Source of the DNA: Aalborgiella sp031424795
GTDB lineage: Bacteria > Pseudomonadota > Gammaproteobacteria > Burkholderiales > Burkholderiaceae_C
Direction of reading: 5' to 3'
DNA length: 64,000 bases
Assembly (NCBI GenBank): GCA_031424795.1
Contig: JANPIC010000037.1
Coordinates: 1-64,000 of the forward strand
Below are positions 1-8,089 of this stretch, piece by piece; the first letter of the stretch is position 1, and every line of letters starts with the position of its first letter. Below the pieces are notes generated by a model. It had not been told where the DNA came from. It saw nothing but the letters and a program-made list of their open reading frames with translations, and ran no database searches. The translations under genes were made by a program, and so were the position numbers.

Positions 1-10
1 TAAGCACACC

Positions 11-340
11 ATGACCCATATCGTTTCTGAATCCTGTATCAAATGCAAATACACCGACTGTGTGGACGTGTGCCCGGTTGACTGTTTCCGCGAAGGCCCG
101 AACATGCTGGTCATCGACCCGGATGAGTGCATCGACTGCGCCGTCTGCATCCCCGAGTGCCCGGTCAATGCCATCTACGCAGAAGAAGACGTGCCAGCGG
201 ATCAACTCGCTTTCATCAAGTTGAACGTCGAATTGGCGCGCGCCGAAGGCTGGAAAAGCATCACCAAACGCAAACCCGCCTTGCCAGACGCAGACGACTG
301 GAAAGACGTTAAAAGCAAGATTGGCTTGCTAGAGCGGTGA
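11..340 (+). CDS. fdxA: 7Fe-8S ferredoxin FdxA
   Basis: Small cytosolic electron carrier with one [3Fe-4S] and one [4Fe-4S] cluster, 109 aa, the usual length for Azotobacter-type ferredoxin I. Cys9, Cys17 and Cys50 match the [3Fe-4S] ligands, and Cys21, Cys40, Cys43 and Cys46 the [4Fe-4S] ligands (CxxCxxCxxxCP arrangement). The C-terminal half has the family tail ending in LLER. The ferredoxin-NADP reductase gene follows 55 bp downstream on the same strand and is the likely redox partner. The start is 10 bases from the window edge, so the ribosome-binding site is barely visible. The family assignment is firm; the partner is inferred. Confidence 0.95.
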   Translation: MTHIVSESCIKCKYTDCVDVCPVDCFREGPNMLVIDPDECIDCAVCIPECPVNAIYAEEDVPADQLAFIKLNVELARAEGWKSITKRKPALPDADDWKDVKSKIGLLER

Positions 341-355
341 TAAAAACCCCTCCTA

Positions 356-377
356 GCCCCCATTTTTCAAAGTGGGG
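356..377 (+). repeat. C/G-rich hairpin between fdxA and the reductase gene
   Basis: CCCCA (358-362) and TGGGG (373-377) form an inverted repeat around a T-rich loop, flanked by a cctc/gagg pair. It resembles short C-rich/G-rich palindromic spacers that I recall from Comamonadaceae genomes, but no second copy is in this window. The 3' arm leads directly into the AGAGG that serves as ribosome-binding site of the next gene, so folding could affect its translation. Confidence 0.4.
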
Positions 378-395
378 AAGAGGAAAAATTTCAAC

Positions 396-1448
396 ATGAC
401 CCAGCCTATCGCTACCCAAGCCCTCATCATTGGTTCGGGACCGGTGGGTTTGTTTCAGGCGTTTGAGCTGGGTTTATTGGGCATCCAGTCCCACATCGTT
501 GATGCTCTGCCCTACGCGGGCGGCCAATGCATGGAGTTGTACCCCGACAAGCCGATTTACGACATTCCCGGTACCGTTGCCACCACAGGGCGACAACTGG
601 TGGCCTCGCTGTTGGAGCAACTCAAGCCGTTTAACCCAACATTTCACCTGAACCAACAAGTCAGCACACTGGCGCGGCAGGCGGATGGACAGTTTTTAGT
701 GGGAACATCGACCCATTCGTCCGCCATTCATCAGTCATTTTTGACCAACACCGTCTTCATCGCGGCAGGTGTGGGGGCTTTTCAACCAAAAAAGCTGACC
801 GTTGCGGGTTTGGATGCCTTTGTAGGAACCCAGCTTTTCTACCGTCTGGATGCGGAAGCTGACGCTGCTGGCAAACAAGTCACCATCGTGGGCAGCGAGG
901 ATGCGGCTGTTGATGCGGCTATTGAGCTTGCCAGCGATGCATCAAAACGAATCACTCTGCTGCATCGCCGTGATGTGTTCAAAGCTGCGCCCGACAAGCT
1001 GGAAACGATGCGTCATCTGATTGCAGCCGGCAAGCTACAGCTTCGCATCGGACAAATCGCCGGTTTTGACGAACAAGAGGGTCAACTCAAAGCATTGCAA
1101 GTGACGGATGTGGATGGCAAAACTGCCCCGCTGCCAGTAGATACGCTGCTGGTGCTACAAGGTTTGTCGCCCAAACTCGGTCCAGTCGCCGATTGGGGAC
1201 TGGCGATTGAGCGAAAGCAACTTGTTGTTGATACCGAGAAGTTTCAAACCAATGAAGCAGGGATTTTTGCCGTGGGCGACATCAACACCTACCCCGGCAA
1301 AAAGAAGTTAATTTTGTGCGGCTTTCACGAGGCGGCGCTGGCCTCGTTTGCCGCAGCGGCGCTTGTTTTTCCGGATACACCGACGCTCTTGCAGTACACC
1401 ACCACCAGCACACTCTTGCACCAGCGCTTGGGGCTCGCACATTCGTAA
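396..1448 (+). CDS. Ferredoxin--NADP reductase, thioredoxin-reductase-like type
   Basis: FAD- and NADP-binding flavoprotein that exchanges electrons between ferredoxin and NADP(H). The N-terminal FAD motif GSGPVG lies near residue 16. The family motif GGQCMELYPDKPIYDIPG follows at about residue 45, an NADP-binding region (VTIVGSEDAA) sits near 160, and a C-terminal GIFAVGDINTYPG motif binds FAD. I chose ATG 396, which gives 350 aa, because AGAGG lies about 10 bases upstream; an in-frame GTG at 372 would add 8 residues and sits inside the hairpin. It follows fdxA, which supports ferredoxin as partner. This is the TrxR-like (YumC-type) FNR, not the plant or Fpr type. Confidence 0.92.
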   Translation: MTQPIATQALIIGSGPVGLFQAFELGLLGIQSHIVDALPYAGGQCMELYPDKPIYDIPGTVATTGRQLVASLLEQLKPFNPTFHLNQQVSTLARQADGQFLVGTSTHSSAIHQSFLTNTVFIAAGVGAFQPKKLTVAGLDAFVGTQLFYRLDAEADAAGKQVTIVGSEDAAVDAAIELASDASKRITLLHRRDVFKAAPDKLETMRHLIAAGKLQLRIGQIAGFDEQEGQLKALQVTDVDGKTAPLPVDTLLVLQGLSPKLGPVADWGLAIERKQLVVDTEKFQTNEAGIFAVGDINTYPGKKKLILCGFHEAALASFAAAALVFPDTPTLLQYTTTSTLLHQRLGLAHS

Positions 1449-1579
1449 CGTCTGGCGACAACTGGTGGCTGAATAACGGCTTTTCAATCAAGTAAAATCA
1501 AGTCCAGCATGAGGCACTGCCTCAACATTCGCTCTTTCAACGTTCGCGCTTTTGCGGTCTAACTTTCCCTGATTTCTAC

Positions 1580-2404
1580 ATGTCCGTTAATTCCGCAGTC
1601 CATTCCGCAGTCAAACAGAAAAAGCACACACCCGAATCTTTTAAAATCAAAAGCGCCCACTTGCAAACAGTCGCTTTGATGATAAAAACCGCAGACTGGA
1701 ACGCACTGGCCGCTGACCTGTCAGCAAAATTTGGCCCACTTGGCGAAAGTCCTGATTTTTTTGACCACGACGCGCTGATTCTCGATTTTTCAAACTTAGA
1801 TGCCAACCTGCAGGTGCAGGATGTCGCACCTTTGTTGAAGGTGCTCAAAGCCTGTCGACTGGTACCCGTGGCAGTGCGCGGTGCCAATGCGGCCTGGATT
1901 GAATCTGCGCACGCTTTTGGTCTGGTAGAAGCGCCACTTGATACACCGCGTTTGAGTCCTGTCGTTGCTGCGACAACGGTGCCAACGCTGACCGAGATTG
2001 CTGCGCCAGAAGTCGTCATCCAAGATGTATCTCACCAAGCGAACCGTGAAGTTGCGGGCGCGACCACCATGGTGGTTGACAAGCCGCTGCGTTCTGGACA
2101 AAAAATCTATGCGCGTGGGGCCGACCTGGTCATTTTAGCCATGGTCAACCAAGGCGCAGAAGTGGTGGCCGATGGCAATATTCATGTGTATGCCCCCTTG
2201 CGCGGCAAGGCGATGGCCGGTGCCAGTGGCAACGTCCATGCACGCATTTTTTCGACCTGTTTAGAGCCAGAGTTGATTTCTATTGCCGGTATCTACCGTA
2301 CCAGCGAGAAGCCACTGGCTGACGATGTGCGAGGCAAGGCTGCACAGGTACGTTTGAGCAACGATGGGCAGGACAAACTGCTCATTGAAGCGTTGAAAAC
2401 TTAA
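1580..2404 (+). CDS. minC: Septum site-determining protein MinC
   Basis: Inhibitor of FtsZ ring assembly near the poles, acting with MinD and MinE. The protein has 274 aa. The N-terminal FtsZ-interacting domain covers roughly residues 25-120, a linker follows, and the C-terminal beta-helix domain (about 165-270) carries the conserved run from KPLRSGQ through VVADGNIHVYAPLRGKAMAG, which mediates dimerisation and MinD binding. minD starts 42 bp downstream and minE follows, the normal minCDE order. The 131-bp upstream gap contains a palindrome TGAGGCA-C-TGCCTCA at 1510-1524 that might be an operator, though there is no other evidence for it. Confidence 0.95.
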   Translation: MSVNSAVHSAVKQKKHTPESFKIKSAHLQTVALMIKTADWNALAADLSAKFGPLGESPDFFDHDALILDFSNLDANLQVQDVAPLLKVLKACRLVPVAVRGANAAWIESAHAFGLVEAPLDTPRLSPVVAATTVPTLTEIAAPEVVIQDVSHQANREVAGATTMVVDKPLRSGQKIYARGADLVILAMVNQGAEVVADGNIHVYAPLRGKAMAGASGNVHARIFSTCLEPELISIAGIYRTSEKPLADDVRGKAAQVRLSNDGQDKLLIEALKT

Positions 2405-2446
2405 AACCTAAAACCTTAATTTTTATACTTGAAAGACGTTTGACTT

Positions 2447-3262
2447 ATGGCAAAAATCATAGTGGTGACTTCCGGCAAAGGTGGCGTTGGCAAAACAACC
2501 ACCAGCGCCAGTTTTGCAACAGGCTTGGCTTTGCGCGGGCACAAGACCGCCGTCATCGATTTTGATGTGGGATTGCGCAACCTTGACTTGATCATGGGCT
2601 GTGAGCGTCGCGTGGTGTATGACCTGATCAACGTGATTCAGGGCGAAGCCAACTTGAACCAAGCGCTGATCAAAGACAAACAATGCGACAACCTGTACGT
2701 GCTGGCGGCTTCCCAAACCCGTGACAAAGATGCATTGACTCAAGACGGCGTTGAGAAGGTGTTAACTGACCTGGCCGCCATGGATTTTGAATACATCGTC
2801 TGCGACTCCCCCGCCGGTATTGAAACCGGCGCGATGATGGCGATGTACTTTGCCGACGAAGCGCTGGTGGTGACCAACCCTGAAGTCTCGTCGGTGCGCG
2901 ACTCAGACCGTATTTTGGGCATGCTGTCGAGCAAAACCAAACGTGCCATTGAAGGCAAAGATGGCATCAAAGAACATTTGCTGATCACCCGCTACAACCC
3001 CGCGCGCGTGAACCAGGGGCAGATGCTGTCGCTGGAAGATATTCAGGACATTTTGCGCATCAAACTGATTGGTGTGATTCCTGAAAGCGAATCGGTGCTG
3101 CAAGCCTCCAACCAGGGTGTGCCAGCGGTTCACATCAAGGGCAGCGATGTGTCAGAAGCCTACAAAGACGTGATCGAGCGCTTTTTGGGTGCAGAGAAAC
3201 CCATGCGGTTTACCGAAGCGCCCAAGCAGGGGCTGCTGAGTCGTCTGTTCGGGGGGAAATAA
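2447..3262 (+). CDS. minD: Septum site-determining ATPase MinD
   Basis: Membrane-associated ATPase of the ParA/MinD family that recruits MinC and oscillates under MinE control, 271 aa. The deviant Walker A motif GKGGVGKTT is at residues 10-18, with the signature Lys11 and the nucleotide-binding Lys16. A Walker B-type segment (YIVCDSPAGIE) lies near residue 118. The C-terminal end KQGLLSRLFGGK is the amphipathic membrane-targeting helix. It lies between minC and minE; minE starts 4 bases after its stop codon, so the two are probably translationally coupled. Confidence 0.97.
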   Translation: MAKIIVVTSGKGGVGKTTTSASFATGLALRGHKTAVIDFDVGLRNLDLIMGCERRVVYDLINVIQGEANLNQALIKDKQCDNLYVLAASQTRDKDALTQDGVEKVLTDLAAMDFEYIVCDSPAGIETGAMMAMYFADEALVVTNPEVSSVRDSDRILGMLSSKTKRAIEGKDGIKEHLLITRYNPARVNQGQMLSLEDIQDILRIKLIGVIPESESVLQASNQGVPAVHIKGSDVSEAYKDVIERFLGAEKPMRFTEAPKQGLLSRLFGGK

Positions 3263-3266
3263 AGTG

Positions 3267-3527
3267 ATGTCATTTCTGTCTTTTTTCTTGGGCGAGAAAA
3301 AGAAAACCGCCAACGTCGCCAAAGAACGGCTGCAGATTATTTTGGCGCACGAGCGCAGTGGTCGCAATGCCGCTGAGCCCGATTACCTGCCAGACCTGCA
3401 ACGCGAATTGATCGCAGTGATCTGCAAATACGTCAAGATCAACCCCTCTGACATCAAAGTCAATCTGGAGCGCCAGGACAACCTGGAAGTGCTAGAAGTC
3501 AAGATCGAGTTGCCCGACTTGCGCTAG
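3267..3527 (+). CDS. minE: Cell division topological specificity factor MinE
   Basis: MinD ATPase activator and spatial regulator of the Min system, 86 aa from ATG 3267. The N-terminal membrane-binding and anti-MinCD segment begins MSFLSFFLGEKKKTA, and the C-terminal topological specificity domain ends VKIELPDLR. A GTG at 3264 directly before the ATG would add one residue; the ATG is preferred because GGGGGGAAA at 3251-3259 gives a good ribosome-binding site. It is the last gene of minCDE. The next gene starts 231 bp away and belongs to a different pathway. Confidence 0.95.
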   Translation: MSFLSFFLGEKKKTANVAKERLQIILAHERSGRNAAEPDYLPDLQRELIAVICKYVKINPSDIKVNLERQDNLEVLEVKIELPDLR

Positions 3528-3608
3528 CTTACGCGGGTCTGCGATAAGCCAGACCATGCGTACCAATTTCACAGTTTTCACCATCAACTGATACGTTCTG
3601 GCACAAAT

Positions 3609-3627
3609 TAGGGAAAACCATGCCCTA
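3609..3627. promoter_or_regulatory. Inverted repeat in the polyol operon promoter region
   Basis: TAGGG (3609-3613) and CCCTA (3623-3627) form an inverted repeat in the 231-bp gap before the solute-binding protein gene. It could be a regulator site, possibly for the AraC-type regulator encoded at the end of the operon. AraC proteins usually bind direct repeats, so this link is weak. Nothing else definite was seen in the gap. Confidence 0.25.
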
Positions 3628-3758
3628 TTGATGCAAGAAAGTACATACATTGGGCTTTGGTGTATCACAGCTATTGATCGGATTTACCTAAGATAGCCTC
3701 CTATCGGTGCACAACTGTCATCGATATAGCACCTTAACTTAAACCAGGAGATAGACTC

Positions 3759-5063
3759 ATGAAATTGAAAGCTTCCCTCGCCATTGCTTTTGGCTTGATG
3801 GCCGGTATGGCACATGCTGCCACTGAAATCGTCGTGGCGACTGTGAACAACGGTCACATGATCGAAATGCAGAAACAAACCAAACACTTCGAAGCCGCTA
3901 ATCCGGACATCAAGGTGAAGTGGGTCACTTTAGAAGAAGGTGCTTTGCGCGCTCGTGTCACCACTGACATCGCCACCAAAGGCGGCCAGTTCGACGTGAT
4001 GACCATCGGTATGTACGAAACACCGATTTGGGGCAAAAAAGGCTGGTTGAAGGAGCTCAAAACAAGCGCTGCTTATGATGTAGATGACATGTTGCCAGCG
4101 ATGCGCAATGGTTTGTCAGTCGGTGGCAAGCTGTACGCTGCTCCGTTTTACGGCGAAAGCTCGATGCTGATGTACCGCAAAGACTTGATGGACAAAGCTG
4201 GCGTGACGATTCCTAACAATCCTACTTGGGTGCAAGTAAGAGACGCTGCTGCCAAGATTCACAACCCTGCAGAAGGCGTTTACGGTATTTGCTTACGCGG
4301 TAAGCCGGGTTGGGGTGATAACGCAGCATTTTTGACTACGATGGCGAATACTTTTGGTGGTCAATGGTTTGACATGAAGTGGAAACCACAATTAGATTCT
4401 AAGCCATGGCATGACGCGATCACGTTCTACGTTGATATGTTGACCAAATACGGCCCACCAGGCTCTGCGAACAACAGTTTCAACGAAATTTTGGCTTTGT
4501 ACAACGAAGGCAAATGCGGTATGTGGGTTGATGCGACTATCGCTGCGTCTTTCATCACAGATCCAAAGCAATCTAAAGTAGCTGACAAAGTGGCTTTCGC
4601 ACAAGCACCAACCATGGTGACACCTAAAGGTGCTAACTGGTTGTGGGCATGGGCCTTGGCTGTTCCAGCGGGAACCAAGCATACTGCTGAAGCACAAAAG
4701 TTCATCGAATGGGCGACTTCAAAAGAGTACATCAACCTGATCGGCAAAGAAGTGGGCTGGGGCAATGTGCCAACAGGTACGCGCAAGAGCACTTACACCA
4801 ACGAAAACTTCTTGAAAGCTGCTAAATTTGCTGCTGCTGAGAAGGCCGCGATTGACAGTGCCAACCCGAACGACAGCACGTTGCCAAAGAGCCCATACGT
4901 TGGTGTGCAGTTTGCCGCGATTCCTGAGTTCCAATCCATTGGCATTGCAGTGGGTCAGCAGTTGACTGCGGCATTGGCAGGAAAAATTAGCGTTGATGCA
5001 GCTTTGAAAGCTTCACAAGCAGCTGCTGAGCGCGAAATGAAGAAAGCTGGATACTACAAATAA
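3759..5063 (+). CDS. Polyol (sorbitol/mannitol-type) ABC transporter substrate-binding protein
   Basis: Periplasmic solute-binding protein of the family-1 extracellular binding proteins, 434 aa, close to the SmoE type. A Sec signal peptide (KLKASLAIAFGLMAGMAHA) covers residues 2-20 or so. The mature part begins ATEIVVATVNNGHMIEMQKQ and contains the family region EGALRARVTTDIATKGGQFDV. The ribosome-binding site CAGGAG lies just upstream of ATG 3759. Two permeases, one ATPase and two polyol dehydrogenases follow in the same direction, so sorbitol, mannitol or a related hexitol is the inferred ligand. Two hairpins directly after the gene may let it be made in excess over the permeases, which is common for such operons. 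Confidence 0.88.
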   Translation: MKLKASLAIAFGLMAGMAHAATEIVVATVNNGHMIEMQKQTKHFEAANPDIKVKWVTLEEGALRARVTTDIATKGGQFDVMTIGMYETPIWGKKGWLKELKTSAAYDVDDMLPAMRNGLSVGGKLYAAPFYGESSMLMYRKDLMDKAGVTIPNNPTWVQVRDAAAKIHNPAEGVYGICLRGKPGWGDNAAFLTTMANTFGGQWFDMKWKPQLDSKPWHDAITFYVDMLTKYGPPGSANNSFNEILALYNEGKCGMWVDATIAASFITDPKQSKVADKVAFAQAPTMVTPKGANWLWAWALAVPAGTKHTAEAQKFIEWATSKEYINLIGKEVGWGNVPTGTRKSTYTNENFLKAAKFAAAEKAAIDSANPNDSTLPKSPYVGVQFAAIPEFQSIGIAVGQQLTAALAGKISVDAALKASQAAAEREMKKAGYYK

Positions 5064-5064
5064 T

Positions 5065-5118
5065 GTAGCAGCTTAGGCAATAAATACGCCGGCTATAATC
5101 AAATTAGTCGGTGTATTT
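5065..5118 (+). repeat. Dispersed palindromic repeat, copy 1, forming a hairpin after the binding-protein gene
   Basis: Begins two bases after the stop codon. AGGCAATAAATACGCCGGCTA (5075-5095) is followed by a partial inverted copy, TAGTCGGTGTATTTTT (about 5105-5120). The two arms can pair (TACgCCGgCTA with TAGtCGGtGTA) and the 3' arm ends in five T, giving a weak terminator-like or mRNA-stabilising hairpin between the binding protein and the permease genes. Confidence 0.75.
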
Positions 5119-5169
5119 TTCAGTGTAGATACGAATAAATTCGTTAGGTATTTTAGCTAAATTTATTCA

Positions 5170-5206
5170 CTGACGCACCTCGTCAATTGCATGCGAAGTG
5201 CGTCAG
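5170..5206 (+). repeat. Second hairpin in the gap before the permease genes
   Basis: CTGACGCAC (5170-5178) and GTGCGTCAG (5198-5206) are a perfect 9-bp inverted repeat with a 19-base loop. It lies downstream of the dispersed-repeat hairpin. There is no clean T-run after it, so a role in transcript processing or stability is more likely than termination. Confidence 0.6.
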
Positions 5207-5242
5207 ACGAATAATTTATTCACCCCTGTCGGGCATAGCACC

Positions 5243-6103
5243 ATGAATCGTTTTTTACCCCGTTTATTGATGACACCCGCGATTGCCACGCTTTTCTTGT
5301 GGATGATCGTGCCGCTGGTGATGACCATCTACTTCTCACTCATCCGCTACAACCTGATGCAGCCAGAAGCTGTTGGTTTTATCGGTCTTGAAAACTTTGA
5401 ATATTTCGTCACAGACCCCTCTTTTGGTGAAGCTGTGAAAAACACATTGCTCTTACTTGGCAGTGTGATTCTTATCACCGTCATTGGCGGTATCGCCTTG
5501 GCTTTGTTGATTGACGACCCGTTTCCAGGTCGTGGCTTGGTGCGTATTTTGTTGATTTCGCCCTTCTTCGTCATGCCCACCGTCAATGCTTTGCTGTGGA
5601 AGCACATGATGATGAACCCGGTTTACGGCGTATTGGCACAAGTTTGGCAGTTTTTTGGCGCGACACCGGTTGACTGGTTGACCGACTTCCCTTTGTTCAG
5701 CGTCATCGTCATGGTGTCATGGCAATGGCTGCCCTTTGCGACCTTGATTTTCATCACTGCCCTGCAATCCATGAGCCGTGAGCAACTAGAAGCCTCACGC
5801 ATGGATGGTGCTACTTATTTGCAGCAATTGCGCTATTTGTACATCCCACATTTAGGGCGTTCTATCGCCGTGGTGGTGATGATCGAGATGATTTTCTTGC
5901 TCAGCGTTTTTGCTGAAATCTACACAACCACAGGCGGCGGGCCGGGTGATGCCAGTACCAACGTTGCGTTCTTGATTTTCAAACATGCTTTGCTGAGCTT
6001 TGATGCGGGTGTGGCTTCAGCTGGTGCATTGTTTGCTGTCGTGCTTGCCAATATTGCAGCCATTTTCTTGATCCGCATGGTCGGTAAAAACTTGGATAAG
6101 TAA
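5243..6103 (+). CDS. Polyol ABC transporter permease (first subunit)
   Basis: Inner-membrane permease of the carbohydrate-uptake family 1 (MalF/SmoF type), 286 aa from ATG 5243. About six hydrophobic segments are visible, the first near residues 10-30. The EAA loop for ATPase contact reads EQLEASRMDGATYLQQLRYLYIPHL near residue 185. A longer frame from 5198 would place the start inside the hairpin at 5170-5206, and the residues gained lack membrane character, so 5243 is preferred. It pairs with the permease starting 33 bp after its stop. Confidence 0.88.
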   Translation: MNRFLPRLLMTPAIATLFLWMIVPLVMTIYFSLIRYNLMQPEAVGFIGLENFEYFVTDPSFGEAVKNTLLLLGSVILITVIGGIALALLIDDPFPGRGLVRILLISPFFVMPTVNALLWKHMMMNPVYGVLAQVWQFFGATPVDWLTDFPLFSVIVMVSWQWLPFATLIFITALQSMSREQLEASRMDGATYLQQLRYLYIPHLGRSIAVVVMIEMIFLLSVFAEIYTTTGGGPGDASTNVAFLIFKHALLSFDAGVASAGALFAVVLANIAAIFLIRMVGKNLDK

Positions 6104-6136
6104 ATTATTAAGTCAATTAATAACAAAAAAAACACC

Positions 6137-6973
6137 ATGACATCTGCACCTAAATCCACAATGACGCCCATGCTCGCACTGCGAACATTTGTAGCTTGGT
6201 TTTTCACATTACTGCTGTTCTTTCCTTTGGGATGGTTAGCATTGATGGCGTTTAAAACAGAGCTACAAGCTATCTCAGTACCGCCGCTGTTTATTTTTAC
6301 ACCCACGATGGAGAACTTCCATGAGGTGCAAGAACGAAGCGACTACATAAGTTACGCTTGGAACTCGGTGATTACCAGCGTCGCATCTACTGTCCTAGGT
6401 TTGGCTTTGGCAACACCAGCGGCATATTCCATGGCGTTTTTCAAAAGCAAGCGCACCAAAGACATTTTGATGTGGATGCTGTCTACAAAAATGATGCCGG
6501 CCGTTGGTGCACTTGTGCCTGTCTATGTGATGGCGCAATACTCGGGTTTGCTAGATTCACGTACGGCCTTGATTATCGTGTTCACCATGAGCAACTTGCC
6601 CATTATGGTGTGGATGATGTACTCGAATTTCAAAGACATTCCGTCTGAAATCTTGGAAGCCTCGCGTATGGATGGTGCCACTTTGTACCAAGAATTCCGC
6701 CATGTGTTGATGCCTTTGGCGATGGGCGGTTTGGCTTCTACTGGCTTGCTCTGCTTGGTTTTAAGCTGGAATGAAGCCTTTTGGGCACTGAATTTAAGCG
6801 CCGCTAAATCGGGCACTTTAGCTACCTTGATTGCCTCTTACTCTAGCCCAGAAGGTTTGTTTTGGGCCAAATTATCAGCGGCTTCTTTGATGGCGATTGC
6901 GCCTATCGTGGTCTTCGGCTGGTTCAGTCAAAAGCAATTGATCCAAGGCTTGACCTTTGGCGCTGTGAAGTAA
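6137..6973 (+). CDS. Polyol ABC transporter permease (second subunit)
   Basis: Second inner-membrane permease (MalG/SmoG type), 278 aa, with about six transmembrane segments. The EAA motif reads PSEILEASRMDGATLYQEFRHVLMPLA near residue 170. It ends LIQGLTFGAVK; the QGLTFGAVK ending is typical of sorbitol/mannitol systems of this family. It lies between the first permease and the ATPase gene, and should form the heterodimeric membrane channel with the former. Confidence 0.88.
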   Translation: MTSAPKSTMTPMLALRTFVAWFFTLLLFFPLGWLALMAFKTELQAISVPPLFIFTPTMENFHEVQERSDYISYAWNSVITSVASTVLGLALATPAAYSMAFFKSKRTKDILMWMLSTKMMPAVGALVPVYVMAQYSGLLDSRTALIIVFTMSNLPIMVWMMYSNFKDIPSEILEASRMDGATLYQEFRHVLMPLAMGGLASTGLLCLVLSWNEAFWALNLSAAKSGTLATLIASYSSPEGLFWAKLSAASLMAIAPIVVFGWFSQKQLIQGLTFGAVK

Positions 6974-7035
6974 TTCAATTACTCAGCCTCCAAGTATTAA
7001 ATTTACATTACAAAAATTGACACTAGAAAGTTTAT

Positions 7036-8076
7036 ATGGCTTATCTGCAACTAAAAAACGTCGAAAAATTCTTTGGTGAACACCGTGCAATCAAGGGTAT
7101 TGACTTGTCCATCAATCCTGGCGAATTCGTTGTTTTTGTCGGTCCATCTGGTTGTGGCAAATCAACGTTGTTACGCTTGATCGCAGGCTTAGAGCAAATC
7201 GACGGTGGCACACTGGAGCTTGAAGGCCGTGACATTACAAACCTGCCTTCGAGCAAGCGTGATTTGGCAATGGTATTTCAAAGCTACGCCTTGTACCCAC
7301 ACATGAGCGTGTTTGAAAATATGAGCTTCGCTTTGAAATTGGCCAAAGCAGATCCAGCCATCATTCAAGAAAAGGTCACGCAAGCAGCGAAGATTTTGAA
7401 TCTGACCGATTACTTGCACAGAACGCCTAAAGAACTCTCTGGCGGACAACGTCAGCGTGTCGCCATTGGTCGCGCCATTGTTCGCGCACCCAAGGTGTTT
7501 TTGTTTGACGAGCCTTTGTCGAACTTGGATGCAGCACTGCGTGGACAAACCCGTATTGAAATTGCCAAATTGCACCGTGACTTAGGCGCAACCACTGTTT
7601 ATGTCACGCACGACCAAGTTGAGGCTATGACGCTGGCAGACCGCGTGGTGGTGCTGCGTGATGGTTTGATTGAGCAAGTGGGTACCCCGCTTGAGTTGTA
7701 CGACAAACCAGCCAACCAATTTGTCGCGCAATTCATTGGTACGCCGCAAATGAATATTGTTTCCGTTGCAGATTTAACGCAAGTGGGCAACATTCCTGGT
7801 ATCGCCGCGCCTGCTGATGGTTTTGTCGGTTTGCGTCCTGAAAACGTGATCCTAAGTACTGCTGGTCAAGGCCAATTTCAAGCAAAAGTCGAATTGGTAG
7901 AAGCCTTGGGCGCTGAAACTTTGATTTATGTGACAACAGCACGCGGCACGCAGCTGGTGGCACGGCAAAACACGCGTACACATCTGAGTGTCGGGTCTGA
8001 CGTTGGTGTCAGCATTGATGTGGCAACTGCACACTTTTTTGACGCCAAAGGTCGCATCACTGCGGCAACCAAATAA
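7036..8076 (+). CDS. Polyol ABC transporter ATP-binding protein (UgpC/SmoK type)
   Basis: Cytosolic ATPase energising uptake, 346 aa. Walker A is GPSGCGKST at about residues 36-44, the Q-loop is FQSYALYPHM near 82, the ABC signature LSGGQRQRVAIGRAIVR near 134, Walker B VFLFDEPLSNLDA near 155, and the switch His is in VYVTHDQVEAMTLADR near 190. The C-terminal third is the regulatory OB-fold (TOBE) domain of the MalK/UgpC type, with VGLRPENV near 265. The mannitol dehydrogenase start codon follows 13 bp after the stop codon. Confidence 0.92.
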   Translation: MAYLQLKNVEKFFGEHRAIKGIDLSINPGEFVVFVGPSGCGKSTLLRLIAGLEQIDGGTLELEGRDITNLPSSKRDLAMVFQSYALYPHMSVFENMSFALKLAKADPAIIQEKVTQAAKILNLTDYLHRTPKELSGGQRQRVAIGRAIVRAPKVFLFDEPLSNLDAALRGQTRIEIAKLHRDLGATTVYVTHDQVEAMTLADRVVVLRDGLIEQVGTPLELYDKPANQFVAQFIGTPQMNIVSVADLTQVGNIPGIAAPADGFVGLRPENVILSTAGQGQFQAKVELVEALGAETLIYVTTARGTQLVARQNTRTHLSVGSDVGVSIDVATAHFFDAKGRITAATK

Positions 8077-8089
8077 GCAACATAAACTT

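Noticed and set aside
1510..1524. Palindrome TGAGGCA-C-TGCCTCA upstream of minC.
   Set aside because: Perfect but isolated; the one-base loop excludes a hairpin and no regulator or second copy supports it as an operator.
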